A stretch of 64,000 nucleotides of DNA from Acidobacteria bacterium Ga0074141. GTDB lineage: Bacteria; Acidobacteriota; Blastocatellia; Pyrinomonadales; Pyrinomonadaceae. The notes below the pieces were generated by a model. It saw nothing but the letters and a program-made list of their open reading frames with translations, was not told the origin of the DNA and made no database searches. Location of the stretch: the NCBI GenBank assembly GCA_001464665.1, contig LNDP01000015.1:496001-560000 (forward strand). The letters run 5' to 3'. A program made the translations under genes and the position numbers. Positions 53,400-62,960 of the stretch are shown here, piece after piece; the first letter of the stretch is position 1; the number at the start of each line of letters is the position of its first letter.

Positions 53400-54539
53400 A
53401 TGCCAGAAACGTTCCCCAACCGGCCGACAAAGGCCATTATCGATCACACCGCACTCGTCGAGAACGTGCGGTCGATTCGTGAGTTCATCGGCCCGGGCAC
53501 GAAATTCATGGCGGTCGTCAAGGCAAATGCATATGGCCATGGGGCTATCGAGTGCTCGCAAACGCTTGAGAAAGCAGGGGTTGAGTGGTTCGGCGTCGCA
53601 ACACTTGAGGAAGCACATGAACTTCGCAAGAACGGGATAGCCAGCCCGATAACGTGCTTTGGATCCGTATGGCCGGGCCAGGAAACCGCATTTTTCGAGC
53701 ATTTCGTTATTCCGGCCATATTTTCACTGGAAACGGCTAAACGATTGGACGAAGCAGCTGCAAAATGCGGCGTCGAAGCTCGCGTCCACCTGAAATTGGA
53801 TACGGGAATGGGCCGTGTCGGGCTGCGTTTTGATGAGTTAGAGGGATTCTTGCAAGCGATCGCGGAGCTGCGGCACCTTAGAATCACGGGGCTAATGACC
53901 CATTTTGCCGCTGCCGATGACCTCTCGCAGGCCGATTTTACGGGGCTGCAGATAGCTCGATTTAAGAGTTCACTTGAACTATTGCGGAAGGCCGGAATTG
54001 AGCCTGAGGTCGTTGATCTTGCAAATTCGCCTGGAGCGGTCGTTTATCCCGAATCGCGGGGAAAGATGGTCCGGATCGGCGGGATAATGTACGGGCTCGG
54101 CGATGACGTGCTTCCCCGCGAAGCTCCCGGCCCCAAACTTAAACCGGTTCTCTCGCTGGTCACAAAGGTCGCCATGGTGAAACGCATAAACGTTGGTGAA
54201 TCAATAGGATATGGCCGCTCATATACCGCAGAACGCGAGGTTACAGCGGCTGTTTTGCCCATTGGTTACAATGATGGATACTGTCGAGCTCTTTCCGGGC
54301 TCTCAGACGTTCTTATCCGCGGCAAACGCTGCCGTGTCCTAGGCCGAATTTCGATGGACTGGATCACCGTTGACGCGACCGCGATACCAAATATAGAGGC
54401 CGGCGAGGAGGTCGTATTGATCGGAAGTTCGGGCGATGAAACGATCACTGCCGCCGAGCTCGCCGGAATTTCGGGTTCTATCTCGTATGAGATCACGTGT
54501 GGACTCGGGTCGCGGGTACCTAGAATTCACATTAAGTAA
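53400..54539 (+). CDS. alr: Alanine racemase
   Basis: 379 residues. Fold-type III PLP enzyme: K41 in VVKANAYGHGAIEC binds PLP, Y271 in ESIGYGRSYTAER is the second acid/base, and RISMDWITVD completes the C-terminal domain motif. It makes D-alanine for peptidoglycan. ATG 53400 gives a normal N-terminus. No other murein genes are next to it. Preceded by a possible TTGACT -35 (53331-53336). Confidence 0.94.
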   Translation: MPETFPNRPTKAIIDHTALVENVRSIREFIGPGTKFMAVVKANAYGHGAIECSQTLEKAGVEWFGVATLEEAHELRKNGIASPITCFGSVWPGQETAFFEHFVIPAIFSLETAKRLDEAAAKCGVEARVHLKLDTGMGRVGLRFDELEGFLQAIAELRHLRITGLMTHFAAADDLSQADFTGLQIARFKSSLELLRKAGIEPEVVDLANSPGAVVYPESRGKMVRIGGIMYGLGDDVLPREAPGPKLKPVLSLVTKVAMVKRINVGESIGYGRSYTAEREVTAAVLPIGYNDGYCRALSGLSDVLIRGKRCRVLGRISMDWITVDATAIPNIEAGEEVVLIGSSGDETITAAELAGISGSISYEITCGLGSRVPRIHIK

Positions 54540-54598
54540 ACTATATGTAGCCTGAATAAATGGAAGCTAAATATTATGAATACGCGGGTTAGTATGTT

Positions 54599-55447
54599 GT
54601 GTATAAATCACTTTTAAGGTATTACAGTAGATTAATTTCCACAGGAGCCTTTGAGCGGTCGGCCGAGGTCGCCTTCTATTTCGTATTTGCATTCTTCCCG
54701 CTCTTGTATTGCCTGGTCAATATCGCGGGACTACTTCTCGGCTCAACCACCGAGATGAGGGCCGAGCTCTTCAGCTACCTTCACCGGATAATGCCGGATA
54801 CCGCGTTTCAGCTTGTGCGCTCTACAGTCGATGAGATCATCGAAGGCAGTAGCCCGGGCAAGCTCATACTTGGGTTAGGCGTTACACTTTGGTCTGCTTC
54901 TGCCGGTATTGACGGCCTTCGGTCTGCGTTGAACGCAGCATATGGTATCCGAGAGCGGCGGCAAGTATGGACGACCCGCGGCCTCTCAATCGGCGTTACG
55001 ATACTTTTGATATCGCTTACATTGATCTCGTCATATCTGGTTTACGTGATCTGGGGCTATACCGGAGGCTCACATTCGGACGAAAACGGTGCCGGGCTCT
55101 CGCTGGTCGCATTGCGCTGGCTTTCGATCATCGCGGTCGTCTATCTGCAGTGTATTATCATCTATCGGCTGCTTCCGGACCTTGACGACCATTCTCTGAA
55201 ATGGACCTTGCCCGGAGCGATCGCGGCCGTCATGATCTGGTTGATCCTTACCTTTATCTTCCGGCTTTATATTCAGAATTTTAACACTTACAATCGAGCC
55301 TACGGTTCGCTCGGTGCGGTGATGATATTGATGTTCTGGCTTTACCTCGCGGCTCTTGCGTTAATGCTCGGCGGCGTGATCAACGCCGAATTTATGCATC
55401 ACCGAAAGAGCCGAGGCCAAGAGCCCTCGCCGCCGGCGGAGCCGTAA
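54599..55447 (+). CDS. YihY/BrkB-family membrane protein
   Basis: 282 residues starting at GTG 54599. Six hydrophobic segments, with AEVAFYFVFAFFPLLYCLVNIAGLLL and GLGVTLWSASAGIDGLRSALNAAYG as the family markers, and YGSLGAVMILMFWLYLAALALMLGGVINAEF at the end. These inner-membrane proteins are of unknown function (formerly misannotated as RNase BN). Next gene starts 9 bases after the stop. Confidence 0.9.
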   Translation: MYKSLLRYYSRLISTGAFERSAEVAFYFVFAFFPLLYCLVNIAGLLLGSTTEMRAELFSYLHRIMPDTAFQLVRSTVDEIIEGSSPGKLILGLGVTLWSASAGIDGLRSALNAAYGIRERRQVWTTRGLSIGVTILLISLTLISSYLVYVIWGYTGGSHSDENGAGLSLVALRWLSIIAVVYLQCIIIYRLLPDLDDHSLKWTLPGAIAAVMIWLILTFIFRLYIQNFNTYNRAYGSLGAVMILMFWLYLAALALMLGGVINAEFMHHRKSRGQEPSPPAEP

Positions 55448-55455
55448 CACTTTTT

Positions 55456-56484
55456 ATGTCGATAATGATCGAAGAGATCTTTGAGCAGCCTCAAGTTCTC
55501 GAACAAACCCTCACAGAAGAAAGGCCGAAGGCCGAGGCTCTTGGCCGCCGGTTAAACGAGCGAGACATCGACCTGATCGTCCTCGTCGCCCGCGGAAGCT
55601 CTGACAATGCCGCGCTTTTCGGCCGTTATCTGTTGGAGGTATCGACCGGAATTCCGGTTTCGCTTTCGGCACCCTCGGTTTTTACCTTATATAACGCGAA
55701 GCTCGATCTCTCGCGTGCATTGGTCGTCGGGGTTTCGCAGTCGGGCGAAGGCACGGACATCAATCTTGTGCTGGAAAAGGCGAAGGCCTCGGGCGCATTT
55801 ACGCTCGCCATCACAAATGAGGCAGATTCTGCAATGGCCTCGCTTGCAGATGAAACGCTGCTTATCCATGCTGGCCGCGAGCGTTCCGTCGCTGCAACAA
55901 AGACCTACACTGGCCAGATGTTGCTTTTCTATTTGCTGTCGGAGGCCCTCGGCGGCCGGAAGCTCAACATTGAGAAGATTCCCGAGCATACGTTGCAAAG
56001 CCTCGAGACGGCAGAGACCATTCGCGGTTACGTTGAGCGATACGCGTTTATGGAACAGTGCGTTGTTGTCGGCCGTGGCCTTAACTACGGCAATGCTTAC
56101 GAACTTGCTCTCAAGTTGATGGAAACGTGCTATGTTGTGGCCGAGCGGTTCTCGTCGGCCGATTTTTTCCACGGGCCGCTGGCCATTGTCGAACGCCGGT
56201 TCCCGGTGCTTATGTTCGCTCCCGAGGGAGCTGTGACGCAGGGCAACGTCGATCTGCTCGAAAGGCTCGGCGAGCTTCGTGCGGATTCGCTCTCTATCAC
56301 GAACAGCCGTCGCGTCGCAGAGCTTTCGTCGCGCTCGGTGATGCTTGATGAAAAGATCGACGAGTTTCTATCGCCGATTCCCTTCGTTGTGCCGGGCCAA
56401 CTCTTTGCAGCATATCTTTCGGCGGCTAAGGGGCTTGACGCGGACGCTCCGCGATCGCTTAAAAAGGTGACACAGACCATTTAA
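55456..56484 (+). CDS. Double-SIS-domain isomerase (GlmS isomerase-like)
   Basis: 342 residues. Two sugar isomerase domains: LVARGSSDNAALFGRYLLE and VGVSQSGEGTDINLVLE (first), VVVGRGLNYGNAYELALKLMETCYVVAERFSSADFFHGPLAI (second). There is no glutaminase domain, so it uses ammonia or acts on amino-sugar phosphates, like AgaS or the isomerase half of GlmS. It could feed aminosugar precursors for peptidoglycan or polysaccharide. The 3' end overlaps the O-antigen ligase start by a base. Confidence 0.88.
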   Translation: MSIMIEEIFEQPQVLEQTLTEERPKAEALGRRLNERDIDLIVLVARGSSDNAALFGRYLLEVSTGIPVSLSAPSVFTLYNAKLDLSRALVVGVSQSGEGTDINLVLEKAKASGAFTLAITNEADSAMASLADETLLIHAGRERSVAATKTYTGQMLLFYLLSEALGGRKLNIEKIPEHTLQSLETAETIRGYVERYAFMEQCVVVGRGLNYGNAYELALKLMETCYVVAERFSSADFFHGPLAIVERRFPVLMFAPEGAVTQGNVDLLERLGELRADSLSITNSRRVAELSSRSVMLDEKIDEFLSPIPFVVPGQLFAAYLSAAKGLDADAPRSLKKVTQTI

Positions 56485-57779
56485 TGACGGCAAACAGCGA
56501 AAGCGAACAGGTCTCAACCGCCCGCTCGTGGCTTGAGACCGTCGTTTTCGTTGTTTTCCTTCTGCTCATAATTTCGCTGGGATTTATGCAGCCGAATGTC
56601 CGCTTTTCCGGAATGCGGCTGCAAGTTACGGACCTTCTTTTCCCTCTCTTTTTTATTGGTTGTGTTGCCGTCGCTTTCAAGGATCGGTTCGCGATGCGGC
56701 CGGATCGCACCTATATTTTCATCGCCATCTATTTCTTAGTTCTTGCGGTCTCGGCCGCTTTTTCCGTTCGACCGGCGGCGAGCCTTCCCCGGCTTGCGGG
56801 CGAAGTCTATCTAATTCTCTTTGCCGTCGGTACCGCATTTATCGTGCAGTCAGAGCGTGATCTGCGAGCGGCAATTTTCGCCTGGATCGCGGCTAGCTCG
56901 CTTGTTTGTTTGATCGCTGTTTTGACCGCTGCATTGTTTTATATTGACCGCGACAACGTGTTGCTGAACTACACGCTCCATCATTACGGGTCGCTACCGC
57001 CGGGAAATTATCCGCGGGTGCACAGCACGTTCATTTATCCCGCGATGCTGGCGAATTACCTCACAGTCTCGGTCGTTTTCCTGATGTTCGGGAAAATACG
57101 AGGATGGTTCGGCCGTGCATTTTGGCCGTTGCTTGTTCTTCATTTAGCGGGTGCGGCATTCACAGTAACGCCGGGCCTTGGTGGTCTTGTCCTCGGCATC
57201 GGCGTTTTCATTTGGATCTTCCGTACGGATGTTGTCTCATCCCGGCTCGCTTTTGCTGCACTCGTTTTCGGCGTTGCAGCGGCGGTTGGGTCCGTCGTCG
57301 TCTCGGCGGTCACCGCCCGCCCGATATCAAGCTCGCCGTTCTGGTTTGACGCCTTCGGTTTTCGGCTCGACCCGACTCAGCGTTTACTCACATGGATCGG
57401 TGCTTGGCAGACGATGCTCGAGTATCCACTGACCGGCCGCGGCCTTGGACTCGACGTCGCGAGGGTGTATTTCGAAGCTCCGTCGGGGCAAAAGCAGATG
57501 CTCACGGATGCCCACAACACCTGGCTTAACATCGGCGGACAGGCAGGCGTTCCGGGCTTTCTTGCCTCGATATTGTTGACCCTGGCGCTTATCGGACGCA
57601 GCTTGCCGCTTAGGGCGACCCGTGCACTATCTTATCAAGCGATGCTCGGCGTTGCGTTCATCGCGGCTTTCGTGGCTCAGGGATTTGTCGGATCCTTTGA
57701 GAATGCACGGCATCTCTGGGTTCTGATCGGCCTCTTGATCGCTGCCGCACGTTTTCACGAGGCCGATGCGGAGCTTTAG
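56484..57779 (+). CDS. O-antigen ligase-family protein (Wzy_C)
   Basis: 431 residues with about ten helices. DAHNTWLNIGGQAGVPGFLASILLTL and GRGLGLDVARVY are the conserved periplasmic-loop markers of O-antigen ligase or polymerase proteins. Such enzymes join a polysaccharide carried on undecaprenol to lipid A-core (WaaL) or polymerise repeats (Wzy). Which applies is unknown. With the WecA-like gene at 2272 it suggests a surface polysaccharide pathway. The start shares its base with the previous stop. Confidence 0.8.
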   Translation: MTANSESEQVSTARSWLETVVFVVFLLLIISLGFMQPNVRFSGMRLQVTDLLFPLFFIGCVAVAFKDRFAMRPDRTYIFIAIYFLVLAVSAAFSVRPAASLPRLAGEVYLILFAVGTAFIVQSERDLRAAIFAWIAASSLVCLIAVLTAALFYIDRDNVLLNYTLHHYGSLPPGNYPRVHSTFIYPAMLANYLTVSVVFLMFGKIRGWFGRAFWPLLVLHLAGAAFTVTPGLGGLVLGIGVFIWIFRTDVVSSRLAFAALVFGVAAAVGSVVVSAVTARPISSSPFWFDAFGFRLDPTQRLLTWIGAWQTMLEYPLTGRGLGLDVARVYFEAPSGQKQMLTDAHNTWLNIGGQAGVPGFLASILLTLALIGRSLPLRATRALSYQAMLGVAFIAAFVAQGFVGSFENARHLWVLIGLLIAAARFHEADAEL

Positions 57780-57793
57780 TTTTGATCCAAAAC

Positions 57794-57802
57794 TGGTATA
57801 AT
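57794..57802 (+). promoter_or_regulatory. Extended -10 promoter for the M28 peptidase gene
   Basis: TGGTATAAT (57794-57802) is a consensus extended -10 (TGn then TATAAT). The -35 region is weak, as is common with extended -10 promoters. The leader is about 45 bases with GGAGG (57845-57849). Confidence 0.6.
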
Positions 57803-57855
57803 TTCGGAGTCCTGCCATCATTTCGATTTTTTTCAACCAGACTCGGAGGTTTTCT

Positions 57856-59970
57856 TTGAAGAGCTATTTACGTTTTCTTCTCTTAGCGGTGTGTGTTTTC
57901 ACCGCCGCCGGAATTGCATATCTAACCATCGCCCCGAACGGCGGAGCGATCGCCGATAAGCCAGTCTATTGGATAACCGTGGACCAATCGGAGATCGGCC
58001 ACCTGATCGAAAAGGACCTGTCGCTTTCTGGTTCTACAAAGTTTGAGGTCGTTGAGACGCGCGGCGGACTCGCCATAATCAAGCTCGATGAACTCGGCTC
58101 GCAATATCTGAGCGGGCGGATGCACGAGGAGTTTCACAAGTGCGCCGGTTTTCTACGGCACGAAACTTACGAGGAAGCACAACGCTCGATCGATGCCTCG
58201 CTCACTGCCAACCCTGCCGCCGAGTTTGTAACCTACACGATCAACAATCAGACGGCTGTCGTTCCAATGCTTGCCGAGGCGGCCGAACCGAACATCCGCC
58301 AGACGATCCTCGATCTCTCTTCGCTTCACACCCGCCGCCATGACCAGCAAGGCGGACTCGACGGGGCGAACATGATACTCACCAAATGGCGGCAACTCGC
58401 TCTCGCCTCCGGCCGAACGGACGTTTCGGTGATGCCCTACGCTCACCTTTCGCCGACCAATCCGGACACATTCTTGACGCCGCAGCCGTCGATCATTCTC
58501 ACCATCACCGGCACAGAGTTTCCAGAGGAGATCGTAGTTGTCGGCGGGCATCAGGATTCGATCCGCTCGGGACAAACGACAGGTGCGGCTCCGGGTGCCG
58601 ATGATGACGCCTCCGGCATTGCGAGCATTACCGAGACGATCCGCGTGTTACTCGAAAAGGACTTCCGGCCGAAACGGACGATCCAGTTCATGGCGTATGC
58701 AGCCGAAGAAGTTGGACTCGTCGGATCAAAAAACATTGCCCAAAACTATCGCGCCCAAAACAAGAACGTCATCGGAGCACTCCAGCTTGATATGACGAAC
58801 TACGGCGGCAACTGGGCCGATATCGTCATCATCACGGACAATACGAATGCTGCCCAGAATCAATTTCTCCGCGACCTGGTCACCGAATATCAGCCGACGC
58901 TCGTCGTAAAGAACGATCAGTGCGGTTATGGCTGTTCGGACCATAAGTCGTGGTTCGATCAGAACTACCCGGCATCGATGCCCTTTGAAGCTAAGTTCAG
59001 CGGCACATCTCTCGACGGCATCGCCGCCCAGTACAACACCGCACTTCACACCGCGAATGACACCATCTCGCGGAGCAACGGCAACGCGAATCACGCACTG
59101 AAGTTTACAAGGCTTGCTATCTCTTACGTTGGAGAGCTCGCAAAGGGTGATATCTTGCAGGCAACCTCAAACCAAACACCGTTCGATTTTGACGCCGATG
59201 GCCGGGCTGACGTTTCGGTCTATCGGCCGGCTGATGGAGTTTGGCATATCGATGGTTCCAACGGTGGCTACTCAGCGTTCCAGTTTGGCATTTCAACTGA
59301 CACCATTGTACCGGCGGATTTTGATGGCGATGGAAAGACCGATCTCGCTGTTTTCCGCGACGGTGTGTGGCATATGCTGCGAAGCCAGGACGGCTATTCT
59401 GCCATCCAGTGGGGCGTTGCGGGCGACATTCCGCAGCCGCAGGATTTTGACGGCGACGGCAAGGCTGACATCGCTGTCTTCCGTCCTTCGAATGGCGTTT
59501 GGTATGTGCTGAACAGCAACGGAGGCAACTCGATCTTCCGATTCGGACAGCAAGGTGACGAGCCGATCGCAGCCGACTTTGACGGCGATGGTGAAGCCGA
59601 CGCCGCGGTCTATCGAGATGGCGTCTGGCACATCAAGGGCTCTACCGTAGGTTACCTCGCTTACGAGTTTGGCATCGCTACCGATACCGCTCTCGTGGCC
59701 GATTTTGATGGGGACGGTAAAGCCGATCCCGCCATCTTCCGCGATGGCGTTTGGTACATTTTGCGATCCGCGGGCGGTGTGACCATCTTCGAGTGGGGCG
59801 TGGCCGGCGATGTCCCCACCGCTGCTGACTATGACGGCGACGGCAATGCGGACATCTCGGTCTATCGCGGCGGAACTTGGTACATCTACAATAGCGGGAA
59901 TTCGAGTGTCAGTTATCGCTCGTTTGGAATAGCCGGCGACCTGCCGGCGGCAAATGCTTTCGTAAAGTAG
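57856..59970 (+). CDS. Secreted M28 metallopeptidase with C-terminal FG-GAP-like repeats
   Basis: 704 residues from TTG 57856 (GGAGG 6 bases before). Signal peptide: MKSYLRFLLLAVCVFTAAGI. The zinc peptidase domain has the M28E ligands and catalytic residues: H232 and D234 in GGHQDS, D249 in GADDDAS, E284/E285 in AAEEVG, D312 in LQLDMTNY and H398 in LHTANDT, similar to the Aeromonas aminopeptidase. From about residue 440, six repeats of about 44 residues each begin DFDGDGKADxxVFRxxxGVW; the DxDGDG loops bind calcium in FG-GAP/VCBS proteins. It is exported to act on peptides outside the cell, with the repeats providing surface or substrate binding. No sorting signal follows. Confidence 0.9.
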   Translation: MKSYLRFLLLAVCVFTAAGIAYLTIAPNGGAIADKPVYWITVDQSEIGHLIEKDLSLSGSTKFEVVETRGGLAIIKLDELGSQYLSGRMHEEFHKCAGFLRHETYEEAQRSIDASLTANPAAEFVTYTINNQTAVVPMLAEAAEPNIRQTILDLSSLHTRRHDQQGGLDGANMILTKWRQLALASGRTDVSVMPYAHLSPTNPDTFLTPQPSIILTITGTEFPEEIVVVGGHQDSIRSGQTTGAAPGADDDASGIASITETIRVLLEKDFRPKRTIQFMAYAAEEVGLVGSKNIAQNYRAQNKNVIGALQLDMTNYGGNWADIVIITDNTNAAQNQFLRDLVTEYQPTLVVKNDQCGYGCSDHKSWFDQNYPASMPFEAKFSGTSLDGIAAQYNTALHTANDTISRSNGNANHALKFTRLAISYVGELAKGDILQATSNQTPFDFDADGRADVSVYRPADGVWHIDGSNGGYSAFQFGISTDTIVPADFDGDGKTDLAVFRDGVWHMLRSQDGYSAIQWGVAGDIPQPQDFDGDGKADIAVFRPSNGVWYVLNSNGGNSIFRFGQQGDEPIAADFDGDGEADAAVYRDGVWHIKGSTVGYLAYEFGIATDTALVADFDGDGKADPAIFRDGVWYILRSAGGVTIFEWGVAGDVPTAADYDGDGNADISVYRGGTWYIYNSGNSSVSYRSFGIAGDLPAANAFVK

Positions 59971-59988
59971 GCAAACCTGAAAAACCGA

Positions 59989-60028
59989 ACGGGCCGTGAT
60001 CTTTAAGGATCGCGGCCCGTTTTTTTTG
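59989..60028. terminator. Bidirectional terminator after the peptidase gene
   Basis: A 13-base-pair stem ACGGGCCGTGATC/GATCGCGGCCCGT (59989-60001 with 60008-60020, one G-T) with a 6-base loop is followed by TTTTTTTTG. It serves both the plus gene and, using the AAAAA on its other side, the converging kinase gene. Confidence 0.88.
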
Positions 60029-60046
60029 TTTACCTTGCTCTTCTAT

Positions 60047-61360
60047 TTATGAGAATTCGGAAGCGGCCCGGAGCAGAGCTTCTCGCATCTCGCCTGATGT
60101 TCGCCAGCGAAGCTCGACCTGTTTGGCAAGTGCGGTTTCGATGACGGCCGATATTCGCAGCGGAACCTCCGGCACTCGATTCGCGATCGGGATGATCGGC
60201 TTCTCAAAGATCGCCTTCACAGTCTCTGAGATGCCGGCTTTGGGGCTGATGTCGAGCGCGTGTGCTCCCGTTAGCAGACTATAAGCGGTCATCCCGAGAG
60301 CATAAATATCCGAAGGCGGCCGGACTTCTTTGAAGTCCTTCACCTGCTCGGGCGGCATATAGGCGATCGTTCCGGCGACATCTCCGACCATCGTCACACC
60401 GCTCATTCCTGTTTGCTTGTAGCTCTTTGAGAGCCCGAAATCGGTCAGCTTCGCAATATAGTTTGGGAACGTGCCATCGACCAAGATGTTCTGCTCTTTT
60501 ATGTCGCGGTGAACGAATCCTTTGCCGTGTGCAAATTCCAATGCGGCGAGGGTTTGCTCGATGATCTTGACGACCTCTTTGTAGTTCAGTTTGCCACCAC
60601 GTGACTTCGCAAGCTTGGCGGCATCCGGCCCGCTGACAAACTCCGAGACGAGATAAACGATCCCGTTGTGAGTTCCGTGGTCGATGTAGCTGACAACGTT
60701 CGGGTGCTGCAGTGATGCAGCAACTTCGATCTCCCGCATGAACCGCTTCAGCGATTGATCGCTGACGGCCACCTCAGGCAAAAGCGTCTTGATAGCCACC
60801 GCACGGCCATCCTTGGTCGAGCGGGCGAGCATTACGCTTCCCATTCCGCCTTGGCCGAGAATTCTGATCATCTGATAGCCGGGGATCGGCTGCGGATTGT
60901 TGCGGAGCACCTCGCGGCACTCTTCGCAGACGTAAGAATATTTTGCGTCCGGCCGCGAGCTTTCAGCCTTTGATAATTTGCCGCAATTCAGGCAAGCGAC
61001 CGTGATGATCGAAGGCTCGGTGTTCTCTGATTGATAAAGTGGCGTCGCGGCTTTCACTGAGTCGGCCGATACCTCAACCTCGAGGACTGTCTCGCCGCCT
61101 TGGATGCGGTCGCCGTGTTTCAGATAAGCCGTTTCGACACGCAGCCCATTAACGAACGTACCATTGGTCGAACCGAGATCGCGAAGGAAGCACTGCGGCG
61201 GAGCTATCTCAATGATGCAATGATGGCGTGAGAAAAAACGGTCCTGCGGCAGGCAGAAGTGCGCGTCCTCACTTCGCCCGATCATGAACGTATCGTGTTG
61301 GTCAAATGTAAATTTTCGGCCGGTTTGAGGCCCGGCGATGACATTCAGAGTAACGCGCAT
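60047..61360 (-). CDS. FHA-zinc-ribbon Ser/Thr kinase
   Basis: 437 residues. An FHA domain at 22-95 (MIGRSEDAHFCL, RFFSRHHCIIEI, GSTNGTFVNG) is followed by a zinc ribbon (C123, C126, C145, C148) and a kinase domain from 160: LGQGGMGSVMLA, K191, HRD at 284-286 and DFG at 307-309. No membrane helix is seen, so it is a soluble signalling kinase that can bind phosphothreonine itself, a layout seen in Acidobacteriota and Planctomycetes. It lies in a row with two zinc-ribbon membrane genes and another kinase, all on the minus strand. Confidence 0.92.
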   Translation of the reverse strand: MRVTLNVIAGPQTGRKFTFDQHDTFMIGRSEDAHFCLPQDRFFSRHHCIIEIAPPQCFLRDLGSTNGTFVNGLRVETAYLKHGDRIQGGETVLEVEVSADSVKAATPLYQSENTEPSIITVACLNCGKLSKAESSRPDAKYSYVCEECREVLRNNPQPIPGYQMIRILGQGGMGSVMLARSTKDGRAVAIKTLLPEVAVSDQSLKRFMREIEVAASLQHPNVVSYIDHGTHNGIVYLVSEFVSGPDAAKLAKSRGGKLNYKEVVKIIEQTLAALEFAHGKGFVHRDIKEQNILVDGTFPNYIAKLTDFGLSKSYKQTGMSGVTMVGDVAGTIAYMPPEQVKDFKEVRPPSDIYALGMTAYSLLTGAHALDISPKAGISETVKAIFEKPIIPIANRVPEVPLRISAVIETALAKQVELRWRTSGEMREALLRAASEFS

Positions 61361-61379
61361 CGCTAAGAGTATAAGGAAT

Positions 61380-61892
61380 TTAGGTTATCTGTGCCACTAG
61401 GCCGAGGAAGATGAAAAGTATCGAGATGATAAATGTGATGATCCCGATGACAAGACCGGCGATCGCAAGCCCGCGGCCGCCATACCGATCAGGATCACGG
61501 TCCGCATTTCTCATCGCCAAAAACCCGACGACCGCTGCCGGAACGCCGAGCCAAAGACCTCCGTAACAGCAAACCATGATCAGCGAGGCCACACCGAGCG
61601 CCATCGAGACTATCGGCAGCGTTTGATCTTTGCTTTGGCTTATCGGTGCAAAAACGGCTTGCTGAGGAAACTGAACCATCGGAGCACTGTACGGCGTGAT
61701 GGGATCCATCGTCGGCCAGTTGGTCTCGCGGGTAGCACGCGGCGAGTCCATGATCACCGTCGGCGGCTGATCGTCGGCGAAAAGCGAGGGATCTCGGCTC
61801 TCCTGAAGATGCGAGAGCAGTTCGCCGTCCTCCAGGCAAAAGTTGATTCCGGGCTCTGTGTATTGTTTGCCGCAACGCGGGCAGGTCTTCAT
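61380..61892 (-). CDS. Zinc-ribbon/DUF4190-like membrane protein
   Basis: 170 residues from ATG 61892. Zinc ribbon: CPRCGKQYTEPGINFC, then EDGELL and the short tail DDQPPTVIMDSP, then a linker and two helices (ALGVASLIMVCCYGGLWLGVPAAVVGFLAM and GLAIAGLVIGIITFIISILFIFLGL) of the DUF4190 type. The N-terminal block matches that of the next gene (CPTCRRTYPDHGLNFCLEDG). Two small membrane proteins of one family sit with two kinases, so they may be kinase substrates or scaffolds. Confidence 0.7.
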   Translation of the reverse strand: MKTCPRCGKQYTEPGINFCLEDGELLSHLQESRDPSLFADDQPPTVIMDSPRATRETNWPTMDPITPYSAPMVQFPQQAVFAPISQSKDQTLPIVSMALGVASLIMVCCYGGLWLGVPAAVVGFLAMRNADRDPDRYGGRGLAIAGLVIGIITFIISILFIFLGLVAQIT

Positions 61893-61908
61893 TCGTTGGT
61901 CGTCTCGC

Positions 61909-62832
61909 CTAACGCTTGATCTCGAGGTCCTTAAAAGCGATCCGCACGCCGTCGCCAGAGTAGAGCCCGACCACGCCGCCCTGATAGCCGTGCACATTGC
62001 GGATCGTCGTGACCTTCGTGCCGTTTATATAAAGATCGATATTGTCGCCCTTGTGGTCAGCCTCAAGCGTGTTCGAAGCCGAGCCCGGCCGGATGAGATC
62101 GCTTTTCGCCCAATTGACCACCGGGAGTTCCTTGCTCGGCTCGTGCCGGACAACGCGATACTGTCTGGTCTTGGTGTCGATCACAAATGCGTAACCTTTC
62201 ACGAGCGGCGTCGGATTGCTGAGAAATATCAGGCCATACCCAAGGCTCGAAGGAGCGTCATTCATGTTGCGGAGCGTGACCGAGGCCCTCGCATTTTCGC
62301 TGGTGCTCTCTGCAGGAGCCACCAGAACATAGTAATAACCGCGCTGGCGGGCGGCCATCAGGAACTCGCCGCCGGTAAACTCCGTTGTCCCAAAAGACGA
62401 GGAATCGCGCACCCATTTTGAAAGATCGAGTTTTTCTACATTTGCGCTATCGTTCCGCGACGGAGAACTGCTGGGTGTGGGCGTCGGATCCGTAGAAACG
62501 ACATTCGTTCCGGGGTCCTCATTCATTATCCCGATTACAAACAATCCAGCAATACCGCCGCCGCAAAGCAGAAGGCCGATACCGAGAATGCCGACGATCC
62601 ACATCCAGGCACCTGATTTCTTTGGCTGGAGCGAATAGTTCGGCTTGGCGTCCCAGCTCGTCTGCATTGTCGGGGGCGCCGGAAACTGTCCGCCGGGATT
62701 AGTCGGCGGCGTGTTCATCACCATCGTCGCCGGTGGATCATCCCCGGCGACAATGAGCGGCGTTCCATCCTCAAGACAGAAGTTTAGTCCGTGGTCCGGA
62801 TATGTTCGGCGGCAAGTCGGGCAGCTCTTCAT
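61909..62832 (-). CDS. Zinc-ribbon membrane protein with DUF1080-like extracellular domain
   Basis: 307 residues. N-terminal zinc ribbon (CPTCRRTYPDHGLNFC) and GDDPPATMVMNTPP, a linker, one helix near 76-100 (AWMWIVGILGIGLLLCGGGIAGLFVIG), a Ser/Pro/Thr spacer (112-130) and an exported jellyroll-type domain (TEFTGGEFLMAARQRGYYY, DNIDLYINGTKVTTIRNVHGYQGGVVGLYSGDGVRIAFKDLEI) like DUF1080 or concanavalin-type sugar-binding modules. Role unknown; a sensor or scaffold whose inside part binds kinases would suit. Confidence 0.72.
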   Translation of the reverse strand: MKSCPTCRRTYPDHGLNFCLEDGTPLIVAGDDPPATMVMNTPPTNPGGQFPAPPTMQTSWDAKPNYSLQPKKSGAWMWIVGILGIGLLLCGGGIAGLFVIGIMNEDPGTNVVSTDPTPTPSSSPSRNDSANVEKLDLSKWVRDSSSFGTTEFTGGEFLMAARQRGYYYVLVAPAESTSENARASVTLRNMNDAPSSLGYGLIFLSNPTPLVKGYAFVIDTKTRQYRVVRHEPSKELPVVNWAKSDLIRPGSASNTLEADHKGDNIDLYINGTKVTTIRNVHGYQGGVVGLYSGDGVRIAFKDLEIKR

Positions 62833-62960
62833 GCTTTTATTTTTTTAACAGAGGCCGAGCCTCAGGAATTTGCTCATTATACGCAATTTCCGCCTGAAAC
62901 TGAATTTACGACGTGCGGCTTGAAAAGTTCGATTGCCGCTCAAACGGAAAATGGGACGGC

